Assembly: GCA_025453975.1 (NCBI GenBank)
Contig: JALOPI010000018.1
Location: 1 to 61,689 of the forward strand
Origin: Syntrophobacteraceae bacterium
Lineage (GTDB): Bacteria; Desulfobacterota; Syntrophobacteria; Syntrophobacterales; Syntrophobacteraceae
Direction of reading: 5' to 3'
DNA: 61,689 nucleotides
The notes under the pieces: model-generated
Database searches by the model: none
Seen by the model: the letters and a program-made list of their open reading frames with translations, nothing else
What the model was told of the DNA's origin: nothing
Shown: in pieces, positions 44,465 through 52,700 of the stretch
Layout of the letters: each line of letters begins with the position of its first letter
Numbering within the stretch: position 1 is the first letter of the stretch
Made by a program: the position numbers and the translations under genes

Positions 44465-44920
44465 CTACGGGCAATGAATGCCGAACACCTGACGGATCTT
44501 CTCCAGCCGCCTCCGGTTCACCCCCAGGTCCCAATAGCCCACTCGGGATGCCGAGCGCATGTGGATGGCCCCTCGATTCTCATCCAGGGCGAAAGACACG
44601 TCGTCCACGAAGCCCAGCCTGGTCCGGAACTGGGCGTGGATGAATTCCGCATCGGATGAGATCAGCTTCGCGCGGGGCATGGCCATGACCACGCGCTTCA
44701 AGCAGGCGAAGGCTTCGACGGGACTCCCCTGGAACGCCAGGGGGGCAATGGCTTGTCCTTCCCGGGTGCTCTCGCTGGAAACGCAGTTGGGTGAATCGGG
44801 GCAGGGGGGCAGTCGGCTCCCCGAGCCGGGGGGCGAGGACGCAACGGCACCCGTGCGCTCCACCGTCATCCAGCAGAGGGCCATCAAGGTCACGATGACG
44901 AGGAATCGGATAGTTTCCAT
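44465..44920 (-). CDS. DUF1499 family protein, exported
   Basis: A 151-residue protein with an N-terminal hydrophobic segment (IRFLVIVTLMALCW) and the DUF1499 motif CPDSPNCVSS, then FIHAQFRTRLGFVDDVSF and the conserved RSASRVGYWDLGVNRRR. The family is widespread and uncharacterised. It appears to be first in a run with the GPH transporter. Confidence 0.88.
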   Translation of the reverse strand: METIRFLVIVTLMALCWMTVERTGAVASSPPGSGSRLPPCPDSPNCVSSESTREGQAIAPLAFQGSPVEAFACLKRVVMAMPRAKLISSDAEFIHAQFRTRLGFVDDVSFALDENRGAIHMRSASRVGYWDLGVNRRRLEKIRQVFGIHCP

Positions 44921-45412
44921 GGGTCCAGACTCCCTTGCCGGATCTCATTCATGCTGTGAAGGGTTTGGATTTCTGCTTCTATCATCCCCAACGGATGTGA
45001 GGGATTTCAGGATTTCTCCCTTCGGTCGAAATGACGGGAATTCCAGCCCTCAGCCGCTCGCAATATATCTCCAATTGGATGTGACGCGAGCCCCAACACC
45101 CGGATCGCCTCTGAGTCACGACCCCCAATCCCCGCTCGCCTCCCGCAGACCCCAAGGTAAACATGCATGGGTGAATTGTCTTTCATGGGGCAGGCGAGGG
45201 TGGCGGGGGCGCATTCCTGGCTGTTGCGTCTTCGTGGGGCAGGGCCAGGCACACCCTGGTCCTCGGCGAGTGACCGAGGTCCAGGGTAACCGCGTCCTTG
45301 GAGGAGGCTGAATGAAATACTGTCGGCCGCTTTCAGACTCCGTCATTTTCGGTTCCGAAGGCCAACGCTCCATGGCGGTCCAATACCCTCGTCCGCCATC
45401 CCCTGCCCCCCG
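44921..45412. other. Intergenic region with a dispersed repeat, no gene
   Basis: Nearly 500 bases without a credible gene between the DUF1499 start and the FHA gene end. It contains a widespread short repeat (listed separately) near its left end. The remainder shows no RNA structure or promoter that I can name. Confidence 0.45.
45002..45040. repeat. Dispersed intergenic repeat (TTTCTCCCTTCGGTCGAAAT type)
   Basis: The segment GATTTCTCCCTTCGGTCGAA followed by ATGACGG is a short sequence that I recognise as recurring in intergenic regions of many anaerobic bacterial genomes; its false translation contains HFDRREKS. A diverged relative (GTCATTTTCGGTTCCGAAGG) lies at 45342-45361. It is probably a REP-like non-coding element. 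Confidence 0.55.
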
Positions 45413-47077
45413 TCACGGAGAAGGACGATCGGCACCGGACCCCTCGGTATCCTGGAGCATGCGCTCTACCCGCTCCCGGGAAGGGCCTTCCTGGTCCGGG
45501 ACGCGGCCCGCCCCCTGACGCTTCTCGGAAGCCACTTTCCCCTTGCCGCAGGACCGCATGAGGGCCTTGACCTCCTCATCGTCGGGTGAGATGAGCAGAT
45601 ACCGTTCGAAATAGACCGTGGCGCTGGAACAGTTCTTCTGGTCCACATACTTTCGACCGGCTTCCCGGTAAAAGCGCTTCATCTCCTCGATACGCTCCCT
45701 GGCCACCCTATGATTGGGATCCAGGGCCAGGATGGTCTGGTAAATGGCGTAAGCATTTTGGCCAATGGGAGTCGTGTAGCGTCTGGCCGCGAAATGCTCG
45801 TCAGCCCTGGCCAGGAGCTGATCCAGCGGAAGCCTGGTGACGTTCTCCTTCTGGTACAGGCTCCAGATGTGGCTCAGAGCCCGCTGGGCCTCGTCGCGGG
45901 AAGGGCTCTCCTCGGTGATGGAAGAGAACTCGCGCAAGGCTGCCATGGGGTCGCCGCTGATGACCAGCTGCTGGCCGTGCTGAAGCCTGAGCTGATCCAG
46001 GCGAGCCTGAACGGAATCCGATGATTTCTCCGTGCCGTAGCGGCCGAGAAAATCGCTCAGGATGTCCCGCGCCTCGTCAAACCTGCCTTCGGGCACCAGG
46101 CGATCCGCCTGGGCGATGGTCATCCTGGCCAGAAGCTCCACGGCGCGCTGACGGTTCTCCCCCGAAAGGTTTCCAGAAAGCAGAGCATTCAGACGCTCCT
46201 GGACCGCGGCGGTTTCTCCCGAGTCCCATTTCGCCGTCAAATCCAGGATTTCCCGGCTCTGCTTCCAGGGCAGCACCAGCCCGTGAAAGCCGAAGTACAG
46301 CACTCCAGCGAAGAGCACCAGGGCGAGGCCGCCCCAGGCCAGGGCTGCCCTTTTCCGGTGCTTCACGGCGATCCCTGCTTGAGTGGGCCTGCGGTCCTCG
46401 TCCCGGTCCGAGACGAAGCTGATCCGGTATGCCCCTACCTGGATTTCATCGCCCGCAAGGAGCTGCTGGTCCGCTACCTCCCTCTGATTCAGCAAGACAG
46501 GGCTCGTCTCGCTGATCCTCACCACGTGAAATCGGTTTCCCCGCTTCTCGATGCGCGCATGGCGCCGTGAGACGGCGGCGTCCGCCAGTCGCAAATCGAC
46601 GTCGTGAGCCCGTCCGATGATGACGGCATCACCCGAGAGGGGGTACGCCCTGGTATCACCATCAGGCTCCAGGATCACCAATCGGGGGCCTCGCTCCTCC
46701 CGGGTCCGCGGCGCCCGCGCAAGGATGGTCATCTCGACGTCGGGCTCGGCGTCGTCAGGCATCGGATCTCCGAAGAGATCCACCGGGATCGATTCGGTCC
46801 GGAAAACCATCTGGGTCTTGCCGAGAAGGATCATGTCTCCGTCCGCCAGGACCGAACGGTCGGTGCGCTCGGCGTTGACCAGGATCGGGCTGCCCCCGAT
46901 ATTCTGAATGAGCACCTGATCACCCGTCTTGTAAATCCTGGCCTGCCGTCGGGAAACGAAGGGGTCATCCAGTTTGATGTCGCAGGTCTCGGAACGCCCG
47001 ATGATGACCTCCGATTGCTGGAGCACGTGGCTCAGGCCGATCCCTTTGCCATAAATCAGTCTTCCGTAAGGCTTCAC
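45413..47077 (-). CDS. Double FHA protein with membrane helix and TPR-like tail
   Basis: About 554 residues. Two FHA domains (residues about 1-95, VIIGRSETCDIKLDDPFVSR; and about 130-225, VIIGRAHDVDLRLADAAVSR) bind phosphothreonine. A short basic stretch and a single membrane helix (LAWGGLALVLFAGVLYF) follow, then a helical region with TPR-like repeats. FHA domains would face the cytoplasm and the repeats the periplasm. GTG 47077 is preferred because GGAGG lies ten bases upstream; ATG 47086 is in frame but only one base from that site. It is similar to the smaller FHA gene upstream. Confidence 0.85.
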   Translation of the reverse strand: MKPYGRLIYGKGIGLSHVLQQSEVIIGRSETCDIKLDDPFVSRRQARIYKTGDQVLIQNIGGSPILVNAERTDRSVLADGDMILLGKTQMVFRTESIPVDLFGDPMPDDAEPDVEMTILARAPRTREERGPRLVILEPDGDTRAYPLSGDAVIIGRAHDVDLRLADAAVSRRHARIEKRGNRFHVVRISETSPVLLNQREVADQQLLAGDEIQVGAYRISFVSDRDEDRRPTQAGIAVKHRKRAALAWGGLALVLFAGVLYFGFHGLVLPWKQSREILDLTAKWDSGETAAVQERLNALLSGNLSGENRQRAVELLARMTIAQADRLVPEGRFDEARDILSDFLGRYGTEKSSDSVQARLDQLRLQHGQQLVISGDPMAALREFSSITEESPSRDEAQRALSHIWSLYQKENVTRLPLDQLLARADEHFAARRYTTPIGQNAYAIYQTILALDPNHRVARERIEEMKRFYREAGRKYVDQKNCSSATVYFERYLLISPDDEEVKALMRSCGKGKVASEKRQGAGRVPDQEGPSRERVERMLQDTEGSGADRPSP

Positions 47078-47409
47078 GAACGACATTCCTCCGTCGAAGG
47101 GCTCCCGGCCGGCGATGGCTGCACATGCTCGATGCCGCGGCTTACCGGAGCGGCCCGCTTCATGGCGTGGGCGGAGTCCCTCCATGATGCGCATCGATCT
47201 CGGGGCTCGGCCCCCCCGGCATTTCCGGGAAAGCCGGGAAACGATGCCTCCGCAAGAAAGACGCTCACTCTTGCCGGCGGGAGCCATGGAGATCGCACTG
47301 CTCTTGACGATATCGTCCTTGCCGGGAACGGCGCCCGTTCAAGCGCGTCGGGGTGGCTCCCTGTGCAGGGACCATTGCGCCTGCTCATGCCATCGATGGA
47401 CGGGCCATC
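47078..47409. other. Gap between the two FHA genes
   Basis: No gene is supported. It contains the palindromic segment CCCGGCATTTCC next to GGGAAAGCCGGG without a U tract, possibly a transcript-processing or regulatory hairpin. Confidence 0.4.
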
Positions 47410-47901
47410 CTAAAACAGGCGGAAGATGATGTACGCGAGCCCGATGAGCAAAGCCGCGAGCAGCGCGGTCCGCAGGGGACTCTCTCTCCAGGCGGGGCTT
47501 CCCTTGGCCGTTTTTCGGGGAGCGGATTTCAGCGTTTGATGCTCGGGCAGCAGAAAGGTCATTTCAGGGTCGAGGGCCGAATCGTCGAAATCGGTCGTCT
47601 GGTGGACCAGGGGGGGGCTCAGCTGGAAAACAACCTGGGTCTTTCCAAACAGAATCATGTCACCATTCTGCAAAACGGACTTCTCGATGCACTCGCCGTT
47701 GAGCAGGACGGGATTGCGTCCGAGGTTCTCGATGCGAACCAGACCCTGTTCCCGAAATATCCTGGCCTGGCGGCGGGACACGTAGGGATCGTCCAGATGA
47801 ATGTCACAGCCCTCGGCGCGACCGATGACCGTCTCGGGCTCCTCCAGCTCGTAAAAGACCTCGTGGTTGCTACCGAGGATCAATCGTCCGTAGGGATTCA
47901 C
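47410..47901 (-). CDS. FHA-domain protein with C-terminal membrane anchor
   Basis: About 163 residues: one FHA domain (NPYGRLILGSN, VIGRAEGCDIHLDDPYVSR, MILFGKTQVVF) and a hydrophobic C terminus (ALLAALLIGLAYIIFRLF) that would anchor it in the membrane with the FHA domain in the cytoplasm. GTG 47901 has GGAGGG nine bases upstream; ATG 47928 lacks one. Its FHA domain closely resembles the first FHA domain of the larger neighbour, which points to duplication. No Ser/Thr kinase or phosphatase is in the window. Confidence 0.85.
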   Translation of the reverse strand: MNPYGRLILGSNHEVFYELEEPETVIGRAEGCDIHLDDPYVSRRQARIFREQGLVRIENLGRNPVLLNGECIEKSVLQNGDMILFGKTQVVFQLSPPLVHQTTDFDDSALDPEMTFLLPEHQTLKSAPRKTAKGSPAWRESPLRTALLAALLIGLAYIIFRLF

Positions 47902-48009
47902 TGATCGTTGCCCTCCAAAGGTGCTCATCCAAAGCAGCAGTGGGTAAGCTTCATCCCGCCGAGCGCTCAAGTCCGCCGAACATCAGGTTATCATGGATAA
48001 AAAAAGTAC

Positions 48010-50475
48010 TCATTCCTTTTTGGAGAGGGTTTCGTCTTTCTCCATGCAGCACAGCTTGTACTTCTTGCCGCTGCCGCAAGGGCACGGACGGTTCTTGGGA
48101 AAGCCCGAGGATTCGATCTGAAAGCGGACCTTCACCGGTGCCTCCTCGGGCTGAATACCCAGGCCGCGGGCAATCTCGCGCCTCTTCTCCCGCACGGCTT
48201 TCTTGAACTGGCGCGAGTCCTTGGCCGTGTAGATGCGGCCCTCGGTAAGGTCCCTGTAGCAGCGATCGATCCAGTCGTAAGCCTCCTCCAGCCGGCCTTC
48301 GGCCTGATCGAGGCGCGTCAGGCCGGCCATGGCTTCCAGTGCCCGGGGATCGAGGTCCAGAGCTTTGAGATAGGACCGCCGGGCCATGGGATAAGCCTTC
48401 ACATATTCGTGGAACTTGGCGAGAGCGATCTGAGCCTGAGGCTGGGTCCCGTGGCGGAGCGCCGCATCCGTATGCTCCCTTTCCAGATCCACCAGGGACC
48501 GCGGCTGGCCTTCCTTCTCCCCGGTCTCCACGTGCTTCACGGGATAGTAGGGCGGCGGCGAAGCCTTGGATCGATGCAGAGCCAGCAGTTTCAGGGACTC
48601 CGCCGTGATCTGTCCAAGGGTCTCCCGCGTCACGGTGAGCTCGTTCATGGCGTTGCAGTTCTTGCACCGCAAATCGTCGCAGATCACCATGCCGTGATGA
48701 TAAGGTGGGCCCCCGGGAGATTCCGTCTCCAGCTCGGTCTTCCGGTGGGGATGCAGGTGGATCTCACGGACCGCATAGCTGTAGGTCTTGCCGCATCGGG
48801 CGCAGCTCAAGGTCAGCTCAACCCGGTCTGGCCAGTCGCGGAATCCCCGGGTGAGTAGGGCTTCCTGCCGCCGCAGCATCCGTTCGTGATCGGCAGCCTC
48901 GCGCTCCAGGTCACTCCTGGACTTCAGCTCGCACTGGTGGATTCGACCCAGCTGGAGTAGGGCCCGGGCTGTTTTCCACTCACCCGGCCGATACTCCTTT
49001 TCCAGGAGCGGCAGAAACCTCTCCGAGCCCATATCCTCCACCGCCTCGAGCAAGAGCGCGGATTCCTCCTCGAACAGCTTGGAAAACCTGCTGACGACGG
49101 CGCTCACCGCACCGTGGGTCGGACATGATGCGAGGACCCTGAGGGCAAGGGCTCTTTCCGGGCTCGAAGCCGTGTCGAGGAGCGGAACCACGGCTGCCGC
49201 GCCTGAAGGGCCAGTCCGTTTCAGTGCCCGTTCGGCAATCTCAAGGAACGAGGGGTCCCTGAGCCTTTGCAGCGCCCGGACCATGGCACCGCCGCTCTCC
49301 GCCGCGCCCATGATGCCCAGCATTTCCATGGCTTGGAAGGTCTTCCAGGAGAAGGGGAGCGTACTCAGAGCCTCCATCAATCGGGGCAGGAGCTCGGTGC
49401 GCGGTGCGTCGCGGACGATGGATTCCAGCATGCCGGGCTCGACAGGCCTCAGAAAATGATCCGTCAGGACGAAGGCCAGCCGTTGCTCCCAGGGTGCATC
49501 GGCTTCCGGGACGGGAAAGGCGCGCTCCATGAGTCCACTGACGAAGGCGCAGAGGCCGAGTCCCGCCAGGCCGTAGCTCTCCTCGGAGCTGGGCTTGCAG
49601 CGACCTTGGGCCTCGATGGCGCTCAAGGCGACATTTCGTTGAATGCCGCTCAGGTCTTCGAAAGCCTCCACGGCCGAGCGAAGGAGCTCCCAGCCCATGG
49701 ATGCGTTTTCAGGGCGAAAGACATCCAGGTAAGGTCTCAGCTCGCGAAGGATGGCATCCCCCGGGGCCCCGCGCTCCGCCGCGGCATCCAGCGCCAGGTC
49801 CAGCCGGGCCGCGAGATGCTTCTGGATAGGCTCCACATTGACAAACAGCAGGTCCGAGGGGTTCAGCACCGGGTCAGCGCGGTGAGCCAGAATCTGCATC
49901 GCATTGCGCCGCCTGGCTTCATCCTCCCGAGGGTCGGTATAAAGCCTCACGAGGGTGTCGACATCCTCCCGCTTTCCATGGGAGAGCAGTGCGTGGTAGT
50001 AGGACATCCAGAGAGCGCTCCGCTTGTCGGCCATGCTGGATTCGGTGGCCTTGAGCAGATCGTGGGCCGATTCACCCGGAATGAGGCCCAGAGCCTCGAT
50101 CATGGCGGCAATCTGGTCCGGGCTGAGGGGCTGGTTCTCCAGGATCTTCTCCTGAATCCATAACGTCAGCTCCGGAATACGCCAGTGTCCCGCCACGCGC
50201 ATGGCAAGCGCGGAAAGCTCCGTCTTCCTCGACAGGAACAGGTCTTTCAGATGGGGGACCAGGTCCGGACTTGGGTGGGGCTCCTGGAGCAGATGCTTCA
50301 GGGCCACCGTGGCCACGTCCGCATGGGGGCCGCCGAGCCATTCCGACATGCGGGCCCCGCCAGCGGCGGGATACAGCCTCAGCAGGGTGGCGACGGCCCA
50401 GGGCTGAACCTCGGGGTGGGGGGAGGCTGTTTGCAGCGTCAATGCCGCCTCGGACCAAATGAGACTATCGTCCAT
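48010..50475 (-). CDS. HEAT-repeat protein with zinc motifs and SEC-C tail
   Basis: An 821-residue cytoplasmic protein. The first 500 residues are alpha-helical repeats of HEAT type. A zinc-binding segment follows (LSCARCGKTY, then CDDLRCKNCNAM), then TPR-like helices and, at the C terminus, a SEC-C motif (RPCPCGSGKKYKLCC) of the kind that binds zinc at the end of SecA and many other proteins. No catalytic domain is visible. It may be a scaffold. The function is unknown. Confidence 0.82.
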   Translation of the reverse strand: MDDSLIWSEAALTLQTASPHPEVQPWAVATLLRLYPAAGGARMSEWLGGPHADVATVALKHLLQEPHPSPDLVPHLKDLFLSRKTELSALAMRVAGHWRIPELTLWIQEKILENQPLSPDQIAAMIEALGLIPGESAHDLLKATESSMADKRSALWMSYYHALLSHGKREDVDTLVRLYTDPREDEARRRNAMQILAHRADPVLNPSDLLFVNVEPIQKHLAARLDLALDAAAERGAPGDAILRELRPYLDVFRPENASMGWELLRSAVEAFEDLSGIQRNVALSAIEAQGRCKPSSEESYGLAGLGLCAFVSGLMERAFPVPEADAPWEQRLAFVLTDHFLRPVEPGMLESIVRDAPRTELLPRLMEALSTLPFSWKTFQAMEMLGIMGAAESGGAMVRALQRLRDPSFLEIAERALKRTGPSGAAAVVPLLDTASSPERALALRVLASCPTHGAVSAVVSRFSKLFEEESALLLEAVEDMGSERFLPLLEKEYRPGEWKTARALLQLGRIHQCELKSRSDLEREAADHERMLRRQEALLTRGFRDWPDRVELTLSCARCGKTYSYAVREIHLHPHRKTELETESPGGPPYHHGMVICDDLRCKNCNAMNELTVTRETLGQITAESLKLLALHRSKASPPPYYPVKHVETGEKEGQPRSLVDLEREHTDAALRHGTQPQAQIALAKFHEYVKAYPMARRSYLKALDLDPRALEAMAGLTRLDQAEGRLEEAYDWIDRCYRDLTEGRIYTAKDSRQFKKAVREKRREIARGLGIQPEEAPVKVRFQIESSGFPKNRPCPCGSGKKYKLCCMEKDETLSKKE

Positions 50476-50486
50476 GCTTGCTCAAC

Positions 50487-50600
50487 TCTCCTCGTCATGA
50501 GACCCGCATCCAATGCGGGCGTGCATCTCCCTAACCCATCGGGGGGATTTCCGATGCTCCTGGATTCCCGCGTGCATCCTCCTCGCACTATCAAACATCA
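50487..50600. repeat. REP-like palindromic element
   Basis: Within the gap between the universal stress and HEAT genes, CCCGCAT and ATGCGGG form a perfect stem (50503-50519) around CCA. A related sequence (GGATTCCCGCGTGCATCC) follows about 50 bases later. The false translation (HAGIQEHRK, ARIGCGSHDEES) is of a type commonly seen for dispersed REP elements. The rest of 50476-50782 holds no gene. Confidence 0.6.
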
Positions 50601-50782
50601 TGCCGGCAGCGCGAGTCACGAGATAGTCTCTAATCACTCCCGGTGTCAAGGTCTTCCAGCGCGGCCGCCTTGGATCTCCCCACGCCCGGTCTCCCCGAGT
50701 CCATGGCTCGCGGGGCCGGAGGCACTCGTCGGGGAGAATACCCATGCCCCGTGGGAGCATTCTGGCCAGGCCGCCCCCGGCA

Positions 50783-51652
50783 TCATCGGCCGACCCAAAG
50801 GGTGGCCCCCTCCAGGGATTGGAGCAGCTCCATGCTCTTGGATCCCATGAAAGGTCTTGGGGACCGGCCCTCGTTCCTGATGCCCCGCCGCCCCACGGCG
50901 ACAACCGCATACCCGCCCCTGGCCGCTTCCTCGCGGATGGTTCCGGCCACCTCGCCCTCTCCCTGAAGGGCAAGGGTCCGGATGCGCTCGCCTTCGATTC
51001 CGACCTCCGTCAGCTTCCGTCGGAAGGAGTCCATCATCCCTTGCAAATCCCGGCTGCTCCCGTCATCCACGTGGAGGAGGGTGACTCCGTGCTGCTCCTC
51101 CTTCCCCACCATACGGGCCACGTGCTCAGCCATCCGCAGGGCGGGATCGGAGCCGTCCAGGCAGAGGAGTACGCCCTTGAGGCCACGCCGGGGTCGTCTG
51201 CAGACCCAGATGGGCAGGTCGAGCTCCAGGTCCATGGTGGCCTCGCAAACCCAGGGATGGAGGGATTTCTCGAAGATGGAATAACCCCGGCGCCCCAGCA
51301 CGACGGCATCATACCGGCCGAGACGCGCTTCCTCGACCATGTCGCCGATCATCCCGTAGTGCTTGCGGACGAGCTTCTCCGTCACCTGGTGGGCCTGGAA
51401 GTCATCGTTCATGAGGATCGTCCGGCTCATTTCGAGAGCCTTCCGACCTTTACGGGCGTAGATCTCCGACAGGGTGGCATCCATCTCGTGGACCCGCTGG
51501 GCCTCGTCGGCATCCATCGATTCGAAGTGCGGGGCCACATGGAGCAGGGTCACCCTCAAGTCTCGCTTGCTCCTGAAGAACTCCCCCACGAACTTCACGC
51601 CATAGAGGCAGTCCGGATCGTCGCCGACGGTGATCAAGAGCTTTCTATCCAT
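50783..51652 (-). CDS. Tandem universal stress protein
   Basis: A 289-residue protein with two UspA domains. The first (1-150) starts KLLITVGDDPDCLYGVKFVG; the second (about 155-289) has GVLLCLDGSDPALRMAEH and a typical end motif VVAVGRRGIRNEG. The second has a glycine pattern compatible with ATP binding. ATG 51652 is used because GGGG lies six bases upstream. The trigger and client are unknown. Confidence 0.88.
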   Translation of the reverse strand: MDRKLLITVGDDPDCLYGVKFVGEFFRSKRDLRVTLLHVAPHFESMDADEAQRVHEMDATLSEIYARKGRKALEMSRTILMNDDFQAHQVTEKLVRKHYGMIGDMVEEARLGRYDAVVLGRRGYSIFEKSLHPWVCEATMDLELDLPIWVCRRPRRGLKGVLLCLDGSDPALRMAEHVARMVGKEEQHGVTLLHVDDGSSRDLQGMMDSFRRKLTEVGIEGERIRTLALQGEGEVAGTIREEAARGGYAVVAVGRRGIRNEGRSPRPFMGSKSMELLQSLEGATLWVGR

Positions 51653-51783
51653 GCGCATCCCCTTTCTCTGATCCATGGGATTCCAGAGAATGGCAGCCGG
51701 AGCCATTGGCTGACTGCCTGTTCGAGACACTACCACAATCAGCGTGGAGAGGAAAACAAACCTGGTCCAGGCCGTGGGGTGGC

Positions 51784-52629
51784 TCAGGTGGCCATGGGCC
51801 TGGCTGGCATGCCATCTGGCAGCTTTCCAGCCCATTCCTTCCAGTTCCAGGGGGGTGACGTCGGATCGGGGTCATGGACGGGCCAGGGCCAGTCCCGGGG
51901 GATGGGGCAGCGGAAGGTCAGGGTGGTTTGGCGCGTCGGGTGCTGGACGGTGAGCTCCCGGGCCAGGAGGGCGATCTGTGCCTGGGGCAGCGGTGTGGCG
52001 GCTCCATAGCGAAGGTCTCCCACGATGGGATGACCGATGTGGGCGAGCTGAGCACGAATCTGGTGGCGACGTCCGGTCTCGAGGTGGACCTCGACGAGGC
52101 TTCCCGTCTCCGAAGCGTCGACGACGCGGTAGGAAAGGCGGGCCTCCTGGCCTGCCGTGTCACCCACGGAAAGGACCCGGCTCGACCGGTTCTCCCTCCG
52201 CTCCAGCCGGTGCACGAGCCTTCCCGCCGGCTGGCCCATCCTTCCTTCCACGACGGCCAGGTAACGCTTGTCGACGGATCCGGCGCGGAACTGCTCGCTG
52301 AGGCGAGCCGCCGCCTTGGAAGTTCTCGCCAGGAGGAGGGCGCCCGCCACGGGCCGGTCCAGCCGATGCACGATTCCCAGAAAAACCCGGCCCGGCTTCC
52401 CGTACCTCGTCTTGATCCATTCCCTGGCGAGATCCAGAAGACAGGGGTCCCGGGTCCCGTCGCCCTGCACCAGCAGGCCCGCCGGCTTGTAGAGAGCCAG
52501 GAGATGATTGTCGAGATAAAAGACCGGCCAGTCCTCCAGAAGAAAGCTGCATCCAAATGTCTCCGACCTGCTGCTCATGCGGCGTGGCTCTCCCTCGGAG
52601 GCTGACGCTCCCGGATTCTTCTCGACCAT
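51784..52629 (-). CDS. RluA-family pseudouridine synthase
   Basis: A 281-residue enzyme that converts uridine to pseudouridine in rRNA or tRNA. The catalytic aspartate is in GIVHRLDRPVAGALLLART. Other family blocks are LALYKPAGLLVQ, KRYLAVVEG and TGRRHQIRAQLAHIGHPIVGD. No S4 domain is present, as in the RluA/C-type short members. It may start at ATG 52578, the next methionine. It is divergent from the RsmG-SpoU gene, which also modifies RNA. Confidence 0.92.
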   Translation of the reverse strand: MVEKNPGASASEGEPRRMSSRSETFGCSFLLEDWPVFYLDNHLLALYKPAGLLVQGDGTRDPCLLDLAREWIKTRYGKPGRVFLGIVHRLDRPVAGALLLARTSKAAARLSEQFRAGSVDKRYLAVVEGRMGQPAGRLVHRLERRENRSSRVLSVGDTAGQEARLSYRVVDASETGSLVEVHLETGRRHQIRAQLAHIGHPIVGDLRYGAATPLPQAQIALLARELTVQHPTRQTTLTFRCPIPRDWPWPVHDPDPTSPPWNWKEWAGKLPDGMPARPMAT

Positions 52630-52700
52630 TTCGTGGCTGACGACCCCAGTCTTCCCCTGATATCATGTCCATGATGGAATGGGGATAGTGCCGCTGAAAG

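Noticed and set aside
45002..45250. Short frames with HFDRREKS and STEGRNPEIPHI
   Set aside because: They are translations of a widespread non-coding repeat.
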